This document shows positions 24,672-33,035 of a stretch of 33,035 bases of DNA, one piece after another. The number at the start of each line of letters is the position of its first letter. Position 1 is the stretch's first letter. Where the stretch lies: the NCBI GenBank assembly GCA_035353395.1, contig DAOPZL010000035.1:1-33035 (forward strand). The letters run 5' to 3'. Below the pieces are notes generated by a model. The model searched no databases. It worked only from the letters and a program-made list of their open reading frames with translations, and was not told the origin of the DNA. This stretch comes from UBA1801 sp035353395 (GTDB lineage Bacteria > Acidobacteriota > Holophagae > Holophagales > Holophagaceae). A program made the position numbers and the translations under genes.

Positions 24672-25500
24672 CGGGGCGCACCTCCTCTTTCTCCCACTGG
24701 ATCAGCGCCCACCTGCCGACATCCGCGCCCGGGAGCCTCCATTTCCCGTCCTGCCCGACGAGCTGTTCCGACAAGTACGTGCGCAGGCGCGCCTCCTCGG
24801 CGCCGTCCAGGTCCTCGAGGAGCATCCGGTAGAACGCCAGGGCTTCTTCCTGGCTCCCGAAGGCCCTTTCGTCTTCCACCTTGATCATGGTGACGTCGGC
24901 ATGGATGCCCATCTGGTGGAGGAGGTTGTAGACGTAGATGTAGTCGGGGTTCCTGCGGAACGGCCTGCCCACCGCCTCCACGGTGCGCCGGTCGAGGGGG
25001 CCGTCGCCGGCCGGGGCCACGATGCAGACCCGGCGCCGGGCGGCCCTGTCGAGCTTGCGGATGGCCGCCTCCAGATCCTCCACCACCAGGGACCGGGAGG
25101 CGATGGCGACGTCGTGGACGCCGATGCCCGCCGCGTCCCAGTCGTCCTCCCAGCCTGCATGGAGAGCCCGGACGTTCTGGATGCCCGCCTCGCGGCAGTC
25201 CCGGAGGAGGCGCTCGATCATGGCCCGGGAGAAGTCCATGGCGGTCACGCGCGCCACCAGGGGGGCCAGGGGAATGGCCAAGGTGCCCGTCCCGCAGCCC
25301 ACGTCCAGCACCGACCAGTGCGGCTGGGGAGCCATGAGCCCCACGAACGTCCTGGCGTAGAGGCTGGGACCGCGCCGGGCGAAGGAGGGCGCCCGCTTGT
25401 CCCAGTACTTGGCGCGCTCGCGCAGGTCGGGCCATCTCCGGGCGGCCGCCTCCCGCCAGAGCTCGTTCCAGTCGAGGGTCCGATCCGGAGTCAGGCTCAT
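24658..25500 (-). CDS. Class I SAM-dependent methyltransferase
   Basis: A 280-residue soluble methyltransferase. Motif I VLDVGCGTG (residues 64-72) and the following VTAMDFSRAMIERLL (acidic residue for the SAM ribose) define a Rossmann-type SAM site. A further VHDVAIASRSL segment corresponds to motif IV. The N-terminal WNELWREAAARRW and AKYWDKRAPSFA form a helical cap often involved in substrate choice. It is embedded between the FmdE-like gene (ATGA overlap) and the ECF ATPase (14-base overlap), so it is very likely part of the same function, possibly methylating a cofactor or metal ligand. The substrate is unknown. Confidence 0.9.
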   Translation of the reverse strand: MSLTPDRTLDWNELWREAAARRWPDLRERAKYWDKRAPSFARRGPSLYARTFVGLMAPQPHWSVLDVGCGTGTLAIPLAPLVARVTAMDFSRAMIERLLRDCREAGIQNVRALHAGWEDDWDAAGIGVHDVAIASRSLVVEDLEAAIRKLDRAARRRVCIVAPAGDGPLDRRTVEAVGRPFRRNPDYIYVYNLLHQMGIHADVTMIKVEDERAFGSQEEALAFYRMLLEDLDGAEEARLRTYLSEQLVGQDGKWRLPGADVGRWALIQWEKEEVRPDARG

Positions 25501-26075
25501 GGTCGCGCCTCCGCCGGGACGAAGTAGTCCCCGCCCTCGGCGCAGGGCCGGCAGAGGATCCTCCCGTCCACCGGGACATCCCGCATGTCCAGCACGGATT
25601 CGCCGCAGCGCGCGCAGAGGACGCTGCGGACGGGCCTGCCCGGCAGGTCCCCGGGGCCGAGGCGGACCTGCCCCTCCTGGACCAGGAAGAGTTCCTCGTC
25701 CGGGAGCTCCCGCAGGACCTTCATTTCGGCGCCAGGGTCCTCGAGCCGCGGCCTGTCCTTCGCGGAGACGCGCACGGCCTTTCCGGTCTCGAGATCCAGG
25801 AAGGTGGCGGCCATCTTGCCGTAGTCCTTGATCTTCATGGTCCGTTTCCCGGGGCGGCAACCCGTGACGGAGGTGATGGCGTCCGTGGCGCAACGGTCGA
25901 TCTCCACGAAAACCAGGAGGCGCTTCCGGTCCCTGCCCTTGGGGTCCCGGATGCCCGTCCGCGCGAGGCCGAGCAGGGCCATCCGCACCCCGAGGACGAT
26001 CCCCCCGCACATGTGGCCGTGGAAGGCCTCCGCCTCCGACAAATGTCCCGCGAGCTCCGCCGGCTGGAGGTTCAT
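25497..26075 (-). CDS. FmdE-like metal-binding protein with C-terminal zinc ribbon
   Basis: A 192-residue protein. The N-terminal domain carries FHGHMCGG (His19, His21, Cys23), the metal-site motif of FmdE proteins, and later IDRCATDAITSVTGCRPGKR, also typical. The C-terminal ribbon has two CxxC pairs (Cys154/157 and Cys175/178). FmdE was named from the molybdenum formylmethanofuran dehydrogenase operon of methanogens, but homologues are widespread in bacteria and their biochemical function is unresolved; roles in handling Mo, W or other metals have been suggested. Its start and stop both overlap neighbours by 4 bases. No formylmethanofuran dehydrogenase genes are here, so a metal-uptake or cofactor role fits the context better. 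Confidence 0.88.
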   Translation of the reverse strand: MNLQPAELAGHLSEAEAFHGHMCGGIVLGVRMALLGLARTGIRDPKGRDRKRLLVFVEIDRCATDAITSVTGCRPGKRTMKIKDYGKMAATFLDLETGKAVRVSAKDRPRLEDPGAEMKVLRELPDEELFLVQEGQVRLGPGDLPGRPVRSVLCARCGESVLDMRDVPVDGRILCRPCAEGGDYFVPAEARP

Positions 26076-26665
26076 CTCGCCTCCCCGCCGGGCCCGACCC
26101 TCAGGAGCCGGAGCCCCTGGAGTCCCCGCACCCGCCGCCAGACGGCCAGGGCCAGCGCGGCGCCCGCGAGGTGCACGGCGAGCGAGGTGAGCGTCCGGAA
26201 TCCCAGGAGGGCCTGGGTGGCCTTGGCCCAGGGAAGCCCCATGTAGAGCTGCATCCCGGCCTGGCAGGCGCTCCCGATGACGGCGGAGACCCCCGCCGCG
26301 AGGTAGACACGCCCGCCCTCCCATCGGCGGAAGCCGCTGTAGATCGCGTCGAAGAAGAGCCCCTGGATCAGGAGGGGAACGAGTTTCAGGGGACCCGGCA
26401 GGACGGCGAGGGGCATGAGGACGGTCGCGAGGAGCCCCCAGGCCAGCTGGTAGGCCAAGCTCGTGCCGAACCGGTCCAAGGTCAATCGGGAAAGAGCCCA
26501 GAGCATCGCGGGAACCACCATCTCGACCTTGACGAAGGTGCCCAGGCCGGAAGCGTGCATCAGGGGCTTGGCGACCATGCCGAAGGCGAAGTCCAGGGCC
26601 ACCATCGAGGCCAGGAAGATGAGCTGGGCGGGCCCTGTTCGCCGGCCGCCGGTTTCGGTTTTCAT
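26072..26665 (-). CDS. Membrane protein, probable ECF S component
   Basis: A 197-residue protein with about five to six hydrophobic segments and a short polar N-terminus. Size, membrane layout and phrases such as LDFAFGMVAKPLM and LVPLLIQGLFFDAIYSGFRR fit S components of ECF transporters, which bind the substrate and join the EcfT/ATPase module. It is the first gene of the operon that encodes that module, supporting the call; sequence similarity to a named S family is not evident to me. I chose the ATG at 26665 because AAGGA lies six bases before the TCCTCC-ATG; the open frame continues 79 codons further but crosses the AT-rich promoter region. The substrate is unknown. Confidence 0.75.
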   Translation of the reverse strand: MKTETGGRRTGPAQLIFLASMVALDFAFGMVAKPLMHASGLGTFVKVEMVVPAMLWALSRLTLDRFGTSLAYQLAWGLLATVLMPLAVLPGPLKLVPLLIQGLFFDAIYSGFRRWEGGRVYLAAGVSAVIGSACQAGMQLYMGLPWAKATQALLGFRTLTSLAVHLAGAALALAVWRRVRGLQGLRLLRVGPGGEAR

Positions 26666-26725
26666 GGAGGATCCTTGAGAAAACGAATAAAAAGTTGCAT
26701 TGCATTGAAAACATGAACCAAGTCT

Positions 26726-26756
26726 GATGTATTTTTTTCCATACATCGCGTTGTAT
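26726..26756. promoter_or_regulatory. Operator-like inverted repeats between the ECF operon and glyQ
   Basis: GATGTAT (26726-26732) and ATACATC (26741-26747) form a 7-base perfect inverted repeat with an 8-base T-rich spacer. ATACA (26741-26745) also pairs with TGTAT (26752-26756) over 6 bases, so three half-sites overlap. They lie in an unusually AT-rich patch 60-90 bases before the first ECF gene. A repressor binding here could control metal or substrate uptake. No sequence match to a known regulator is claimed. The rest of 26666-26882 holds no gene. Confidence 0.45.
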
Positions 26757-26882
26757 TTTCGCCAGCACATCGATTTCGGGTCAAGCGGAAACATGCGCGC
26801 CGATTTCTTCCCTCCCGGCGGTTCCAGGCGCTCGCCAGGAGATCCGGAAGCCGCTAAACTATTGGTTTTGCTGCGAGCGATC

Positions 26883-27787
<905 letters not shown>

Positions 27788-27791
<4 letters not shown>

Positions 27792-29860
27792 GCGAGACGA
27801 AGACCCTCCTGCTGGAACTGCACTGCGAGGAGATCCCCGCCCGGTTCCTCAAGCCCCTGGTCGCCGACTTCGAGAAGGCCTTCCTGGACTTCGCCGGGCA
27901 GAACCAGGTGCTTCCCGGCGGCGGGCGCCTGTCGTCCTCCTATTCCCCCAGGAAGCTCGCCTGGAAGGTCGAGGGCCTCCTGGCGGCCCAGCCCGACCAG
28001 GTCGAGACCCAGGTGGGTCCCCCCCAGCGCATGTGCCTGGACGACAAGGGCGAGCCCACCCAGACGGGACGGAAGTTCGCCGAGAAATGGGGCATCGACT
28101 TCGCCGCGATCCGGTTCGAGCAGCCGGCGGGGAAGAAGGAGCCCTGCGCCGTGGTCACCCTCACGAAGCAGGGCCGCCCGACCCTGGATCTGCTTGCCGA
28201 GGCCCTGCCCCGGCTCGTCTCCGGCCTGCACGTGCCGAAGGCCATGCGCTGGGGCACCAGCGAGTTCACCTTCGTCCGGCCCATCCGCAACATCCTCTGC
28301 CTCTTCGGCGCCGACGTCGTGCCCTTCGAACTGGACGGCGTGAAGGCCTCCAGCTCCACCTGGGGCCACCGGCTCCACCACATGAAGCACCCGGAGCCGG
28401 TCGCCATTCCGGCCATCGACGCCTACGAGCCGGAGCTGGAGAAGGCGGGCATCCTGGTGTCCTTCGACCGGCGCCGGGCTGCGATCGCCGCGCAGATGAA
28501 GGCCCTCGCCGCGGAGGTGGGCGGCCGGGTGGTCGAGGACGAGGCGCTCCTGGACACCCTCGCGGAGATCGTGGAATACCCGAGCGTGGTCCGGGGCCAG
28601 TTCCCCGCCGAGTTCATGGCCCTGCCCAAGGAAGTGCTGGTCACGTCCCTCAAGGAGCACCAGAAGTCGTTCTGCATCGAGGACGAGCGGGGCGAGCTGC
28701 TGCCCTACTTCCTGGCGGCGGCCAACCGGCCCGACGATCCCGAGGGCTTCATCAAGAGCGGCAACGAGTGGGTGCTGAAGGCCCGGCTGTACGACGCCCG
28801 GTTCTTCTTCGAGGAGGATCTCCGGACCCCCTTGATGGACCGGCTGGACTCTCTCTCCCATCTCACCTTCCACCGGGAGCTGGGCAGCTACGCCGAGAAG
28901 ACCGCTCGCATCGCGGCGATCGCCTCGGAGCTGGCCGGACGGCTGGGGCTCGACGCGGAGCAGGCCCTCTCGGCGGCCCGCGCCTCCAAGTGCGACCTGC
29001 GCACCCTGATGGTGGGCGAATTTCCCGAACTGCAGGGCATCATGGGCGGGGAGTACCTGCGCCGCGAGCACGCGCCGGATCCCGTCTGGAAGGCCGTGAA
29101 GGAGCAGTACCAGCCCATCGCCGCGGAAGCGCCGATCCCGGGCACGGACCTCGGCGGCGTGCTGGCCCTGGCCGACAAGCTGGACACCCTGGTGGGCTGC
29201 TTCGCCATCGGGCAGATCCCGAGCGGTTCCAAGGATCCTCTGGCCCTGCGCCGGGCCGGCGCGGGCATCGTCCGGATCCTCTGGGAGAAGGGCTGGTCCG
29301 CCGTCGGCCCCCTGGAACTCTGCCGCATGGCCCTCAAGCCCCTGGGCGAACGCGCCTCGAGGCCCGAATCCGACACCCTGGAAGCCCTGGAGTCCTTCTT
29401 CCGGGACCGGGTGTCCTACCAGCTCGAGGTGGCCGGCTACGCGGGCGCCGTGAGGCGTTCCGCCCTGCCCGTCGGCTGGGCCGACCTGGCGGACCTCAGG
29501 GGCCGCTGCGAGGCCCTGTCCGCCTTCGCGGAGGACGCGCGGTTCGCCAGCCTCGGCCAGAGCGCCAAGCGCATCGCCAACATCCTCAAGGACGAGGTGC
29601 CCTCCGACGACCTGGACGCCGCGAAGCTGCAGGAAGCCGAGGAGAAGGTCCTGGCCGAGCACCTGTCCCGCCTCGAGGCCTCCACCGACCACGCCGCGCT
29701 CCTGGCGGGCCTGGCGGAGCTCTCCGGGCCCCTGGAGGACTTCTTCACGGCCGTCATGGTCAAGTGCGAGGATCCCTCCCTGCGCGGGGCGCGGCTTTCC
29801 CTCCTGCACCGCCTCCGCAGGACCTTCCTTCGGGTGGCGGACTTCAGCGCCTGGCAGTGA
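27788..29860 (+). CDS. glyS: Glycyl-tRNA synthetase beta subunit
   Basis: A 690-residue tRNA-binding partner of GlyQ. The N-terminus (LLLELHCEEIPARFLKPLV) and the later TWGHRLHHMKHPEP, LKEHQKSFCIED and FFFEEDLRTPLMDRLDSLSH segments are classic GlyS. A central HD-like helical region (EYLRREHAPDPVWKAVKEQY, LADKLDTLVGCFAIGQIPSG) and a C-terminal anticodon-binding DALR-type domain follow. Length equals the family norm (about 690). Translation is coupled to glyQ by an ATGA overlap. An imperfect hairpin follows 45 bases after the stop. Confidence 0.97.
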
Positions 29861-29904
29861 GCCCGGCCCAGGGAGCACGTCGCCCTCTGTGATGTTCAGC
29901 CGCA

Positions 29905-29935
29905 CGCGCCCCCCGGTCCGGAAACGGGGTGCGCG
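29905..29935 (+). terminator. Hairpin downstream of glyS
   Basis: Bases 29905-29915 pair with 29925-29935 (10 bp with one C/T mismatch, 9-base loop), very GC-rich. There is no U-run after it, so it is at best a non-canonical terminator. Confidence 0.35.
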
Positions 29936-29952
29936 CGGCCTCGGCCCCGGGT

Positions 29953-29958
29953 GATAAT
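29953..29958 (+). promoter_or_regulatory. Possible -10 element of the nitrilase gene
   Basis: GATAAT (5/6 to consensus) stands out in GC-rich DNA 68 bases before the nitrilase ATG and just after the glyS hairpin. No clear -35 is seen. Confidence 0.25.
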
Positions 29959-30025
29959 GGGCCTGCGCTTCCGGCGTGCGGGCCCTCCCGTGCCGGCGTC
30001 CGGGCGCTTCCTCCCGAGGCATGCC

Positions 30026-30976
30026 ATGACATCCGCTGGAACCCGCGTGGCCGTGATCCAAGCCGGCTCGATCCTGTTCGACACGCCGAGGACGCTCGCC
30101 AAGCTGCGGGAGTTCGTCGCCGAAGCCGCCGGCCGGGGCGCCAGGTTCGCCCTCTTCCCGGAAGCCTTCCTGGGCGGCTACCCGAAGGGCATCGATTTCG
30201 GCGTCCGGATCGGTTCGCGGTCGTCAGAAGGCCGGGAGTGGTTCCGGCGCTACTTCGAATCCGCGGTCGAGGTTCCGGGCCCCGAGACGGATGTCCTGTG
30301 CGAGCTGGCCAGGTCCGCGGACATGTCCCTCGCTGTCGGCGTCATCGAGCGGGAGGGGGGCACGCTCTACTGCAGCGTCCTGTTCGTCGGCGGCGACGGA
30401 AGGCTCCTCGGGAAGCACCGGAAGCTCATGCCCACCGCGGCGGAGCGCGTGATCTGGGGCTTCGGGGACGGCTCGACCCTGCCCGTGGTGCAGACCGCAG
30501 CGGGCCGCGCCGGGGCGGCCATCTGCTGGGAGAACTACATGCCCCTCCTGCGTGCCGCCCTCTACGCGCAGGATCTCCAGATCTACTGCGCGCCCACCGT
30601 GGACGACCGGGAGACCTGGCTCCCGACCCTGCGCCACATCGCCATGGAAGGCCGCTGCTTCGTGCTCAGCGCGAGCCAGTTCCTGCTGCGCTCGGACTGC
30701 CCGGAGGACTACGATCCCATCCAGGGCAGCGAGCCCGGCACCGTCCTCATCCGGGGCGGCAGCACCATCGTCGATCCCTTCGGACAGGTGCTCGCCGGTC
30801 CCTGCTTCGGCGAGGAGACGATCCTGACGGCGGACCTGGACTTCGGGCAGATCGCCCGGGCCAAGTTCGACCTGGACGTCACCGGGCACTATGCCCGCCC
30901 CGAGGTCCTGCAGCTGAAGGTGAACACCGCGCCCATGAAGGCCGTGGACCTGCCTGCACGGGATCCCCAGGCGTGA
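30026..30976 (+). CDS. Nitrilase-family carbon-nitrogen hydrolase
   Basis: A 316-residue cytosolic hydrolase. The Glu-Lys-Cys triad is visible: Glu46 in LFPEAFLGGYPKG, Lys133 in GKHRKLMPT and Cys167 in AAICWENYMPLLR. The CWENYMP form and the extended length are typical of true nitrilases (branch 1: nitrile to carboxylate plus ammonia, some cyanide-active) rather than amidases. The ATG at 30026 has GAGG upstream, and the peptide (MTSAGTRVAVIQAG) begins at the first strand of the fold; an in-frame ATG at 29957 would add an unlikely Arg-rich leader. The gene has its own terminator and no obvious operon partner. The substrate is unknown. Confidence 0.92.
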   Translation: MTSAGTRVAVIQAGSILFDTPRTLAKLREFVAEAAGRGARFALFPEAFLGGYPKGIDFGVRIGSRSSEGREWFRRYFESAVEVPGPETDVLCELARSADMSLAVGVIEREGGTLYCSVLFVGGDGRLLGKHRKLMPTAAERVIWGFGDGSTLPVVQTAAGRAGAAICWENYMPLLRAALYAQDLQIYCAPTVDDRETWLPTLRHIAMEGRCFVLSASQFLLRSDCPEDYDPIQGSEPGTVLIRGGSTIVDPFGQVLAGPCFGEETILTADLDFGQIARAKFDLDVTGHYARPEVLQLKVNTAPMKAVDLPARDPQA

Positions 30977-31041
30977 CTTTCCCGCATTTCCCGCCCGCGG
31001 CGCCGCGGTCCAGCCCCTTTGCCATCCTGCCGGCGGAGGGT

Positions 31042-31069
31042 CGGGCCCCGTCGTAGGGGCACCGCTTTT
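31042..31069 (+). terminator. Rho-independent terminator after the nitrilase gene
   Basis: CGGGCCCC (31042-31049) pairs with GGGGC (31056-31060) and, past a one-base bulge, CCG (31062-31064); the loop is six bases and TTTT follows at 31066. It is 66 bases after the stop. Confidence 0.55.
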
Positions 31070-31189
31070 CGACCTCCGGGATCCTCGTCCCCGCCTGCGG
31101 AGCGTCCAAGCGGCGTCCTCGCCGATTTTCCTGTCGGGATCGCCCGGAAACCCGGATACACTTGCAAATCTTCAACGGTACACGGGGAA

Positions 31190-33025
31190 ATGCAGGGAAC
31201 TGGCGCAGGCACCGGGCCGAACCAGGCCATCGGGTCCCTCCTGGCAGGGGCTGCGGATTCCACGGAGCGTGTGGAAATGGCCCTGGCATGGCTCGAGGAC
31301 GGGAGCCGGCGGGCCCCGGAGCTCGCCCGGTCGCTCGTCGAGAGGCTCCTGCCGGAGGCCGTGGCCGCCGGGGATGTCCGGCGGAGCGCCTGGCTGCGCT
31401 TCCACCTGGGCTGGTCGTTCATCGACGCCGATGATTTCAGGAACGCGCTGCCGGCCATCGAGACCGCGAAGGCGGCATTCGAGGCCCTGGACGAAGGCGA
31501 AGGCCTTTCGCGCTGCCTCAACGCCCTCGGCGTCCTCCACGAGTACCTGGGCGTCTACGACCTGGCCATCGACGAGTACCGGGCCTCAGCCGAGGCGGCC
31601 GGGGCCGCCGGCCGGAAGGAGTCCGCGGGGGCCGCACTCATGAACCTGGCCGAGTGCCTCCTGGAACTCGAGGAGCCCCTGGAAGCGCTCAGGACCCTCG
31701 ACCGCTGCTCGCGGGACTGCGCCATCGCCGCCGGCAACATCCCGCACTTCCACCACACGGCGGGCCGTGTGTACCGCGCCCTGGGCAGGGCCGGCGAGGC
31801 CGAGCGGGAATACATCGAGGCGATCGAGACCGCCGGGGACGTGCCCCACATCGCCCTGGATTCCAAGGAAGCTCTCGCGGAGTTCTACGCCGAGTGCGGA
31901 CGCATCGATGAAGTCGAGCGGCTCGTGGCCGCGGGCCTCGAGGATGCGCAGGGGTCCGGAGAGCGTCTCCACGGCGCCCGGTTCAGGCTCGTCCGCGCCC
32001 ATCTGCTGCTGGCGCGGAACCTCCCCCGGGAAGCCATCCCGAATGTCGAGGCCGCGATCGCCGTCGCGCGGGAACTCGGCGTCCCCAGGCTGGAAGCGGA
32101 TGCGGAGAAAGTGGCCTTCACGGCTTGGCAGGCCTGCGGGGAGCACGCGGCCGCCCTCGGGGCCCTGGTCCGTCATCACCAGCTTCGGGACGCCTTGAAG
32201 AGCCGGCAGGCAGCGTGCCGCGTCGAGGCCCTGCGCGACGAACGCACCAGAAGGGAAATCCGGCACTTCGAGCAGCTGTACAGGCAGGTCTCCTCGATCG
32301 GCGTGGTCGGGCGAAGGATCACAGCCAGCCTGGACCTGGACGCCTCGCTAGAGTCCGTCTACGGCGCGATCAACGGGATCATGGACGCCCCCTCCCTGGC
32401 CATCGCCGTGGTCGACGAGGACAAGGCCGTCCTCGACTTCCGGCTGATCATGGTGCATGGGGAGCGCAAGGCGCCTCTCCAGGACCCCCTCGGCGCCGAC
32501 TCCTTCGGCGGCTGGTGCGTCAGGAACCGCAGGGAGATCCTCATCGGCGACGTCGAGGCCGAATACGGCCAGTACGCGACGGCCCTTCCGGAGACCGCCT
32601 ACGGGTCCGACGAGAAGTCCCTCGTCTTCGTGCCGCTCTTCCTGGGGGACAAGGTCATCGGTCTGCTGACGATCCAGAGCCCTCGGCGCCGCGCCTACGA
32701 CAGGAACTCCGTCGAGATCCTCCGGGCCGTCGGGGCGTACCTTGCCATCGCGATCGAGAATTCCAGGCTCTACCGGAGGGTCGCAGATTCCGAGCAGTCC
32801 CTCAGGATCAAGCACGCGGCCATGCTGAACGCCCAGGCGCAGCTGAAGCACCTCCACGGCATCATCCCCATCTGCGCCGCCTGCAAGAAGATCCGGGACG
32901 ACGAGGGTTCGTGGCACCAGCTGGAGTCGTACATCCGGGATCACTCCGAAGCCAAGTTCTCGCACGGCATCTGCCCCGAGTGCCAGGAGGCGATCTACGG
33001 CGACACCCTGAGACTCCGGCGCTGA
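31190..33025 (+). CDS. TPR-GAF signalling protein with C-terminal CxxC/CxxC motif
   Basis: A 611-residue cytosolic protein. Residues about 10-370 are a string of TPR-like helical repeats (for example LNALGVLHEYLGVYDLAIDE and HTAGRVYRALGRAGEAEREY). A short coiled linker (about 390-425) leads into a GAF domain (about 430-575; SLDLDASLESVYGAINGIMD, then SLVFVPLFLGDKVIGLLTIQ). The C-terminus has PICAACKKIRDD, then SHGICPECQ, a four-cysteine motif common at the ends of bacterial sensor proteins and probably metal-binding. No histidine kinase, GGDEF or other output domain follows; the frame stops at 33025, ten bases before the window end. The ATG at 31190 is chosen because similarity to TPR helices begins soon after; the frame is open from 31019 but that part is Arg/Pro-rich and covers the terminator. 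Confidence 0.82.
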   Translation: MQGTGAGTGPNQAIGSLLAGAADSTERVEMALAWLEDGSRRAPELARSLVERLLPEAVAAGDVRRSAWLRFHLGWSFIDADDFRNALPAIETAKAAFEALDEGEGLSRCLNALGVLHEYLGVYDLAIDEYRASAEAAGAAGRKESAGAALMNLAECLLELEEPLEALRTLDRCSRDCAIAAGNIPHFHHTAGRVYRALGRAGEAEREYIEAIETAGDVPHIALDSKEALAEFYAECGRIDEVERLVAAGLEDAQGSGERLHGARFRLVRAHLLLARNLPREAIPNVEAAIAVARELGVPRLEADAEKVAFTAWQACGEHAAALGALVRHHQLRDALKSRQAACRVEALRDERTRREIRHFEQLYRQVSSIGVVGRRITASLDLDASLESVYGAINGIMDAPSLAIAVVDEDKAVLDFRLIMVHGERKAPLQDPLGADSFGGWCVRNRREILIGDVEAEYGQYATALPETAYGSDEKSLVFVPLFLGDKVIGLLTIQSPRRRAYDRNSVEILRAVGAYLAIAIENSRLYRRVADSEQSLRIKHAAMLNAQAQLKHLHGIIPICAACKKIRDDEGSWHQLESYIRDHSEAKFSHGICPECQEAIYGDTLRLRR

Positions 33026-33035
33026 GCAGAGGCGG

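Noticed and set aside
26727..26882. Longer glyQ start adding about 52 residues
   Set aside because: The extra peptide has no GlyQ similarity and would cover the AT-rich promoter and operator region; the family N-terminus begins at 26883.

Overview
The window is very GC-rich, gene-dense DNA with short intergenic spaces and many ATGA start/stop overlaps. A TonB-dependent receptor, an MCE (Mla-type) lipid transport operon and a PepN-type aminopeptidase point to a diderm (Gram-negative) bacterium. The separate glycyl-tRNA synthetase subunits (glyQ, glyS), an FmdE-like protein, an ECF transporter and radical SAM chemistry would fit an anaerobic or facultative organism such as a Holophaga/Geothrix-type Acidobacteriota. 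That placement is an inference from gene content, not a database result. The sequence is a draft scaffold with four 100-N gaps (7223-7322, 14700-14799, 16556-16655, 18215-18314). One gap is flanked by an identical 55-base repeat and is almost certainly an unmerged contig overlap.

Region by region. 1-74 (-) is the start of a RluA/RluD-type pseudouridine synthase. 130-2616 (+) is an mlaE-mlaF-mlaD-like operon whose ATPase has lost every catalytic motif. 2652-8388 (-) runs tetR, an unknown anchored protein, pepN and a DUF3405-like protein. 8390-8625 holds a row of hairpins and an operator-like palindrome. An aquaglyceroporin (-) and a double ribbon-helix-helix protein (+) diverge around 9421-9646. 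A YciI-like protein and carbamate kinase (-) follow. 11595-18214 (+) is a tightly coupled RDD - SpoIIM - DUF4129-like - DUF4350 - MoxR - DUF58 operon of envelope/stress type, interrupted by gaps.

26665 down to 18315 (-) is the most interesting part: a run of ECF S-like membrane protein, FmdE-like metal protein, SAM methyltransferase, double ECF ATPase, EcfT, radical SAM enzyme and an unknown 379-residue protein, followed after 175 bases by a TonB-dependent receptor. Together these could import a metal complex or cofactor across both membranes and modify it; the substrate is not evident from the sequence. Its divergent promoter region carries AT-rich inverted repeats. Beyond it on the + strand lie glyQ-glyS, a nitrilase and a TPR-GAF signalling protein ending in a cysteine motif. 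No tRNA, rRNA, CRISPR array or insertion sequence was seen. No gene-free stretch exceeds 300 bases.
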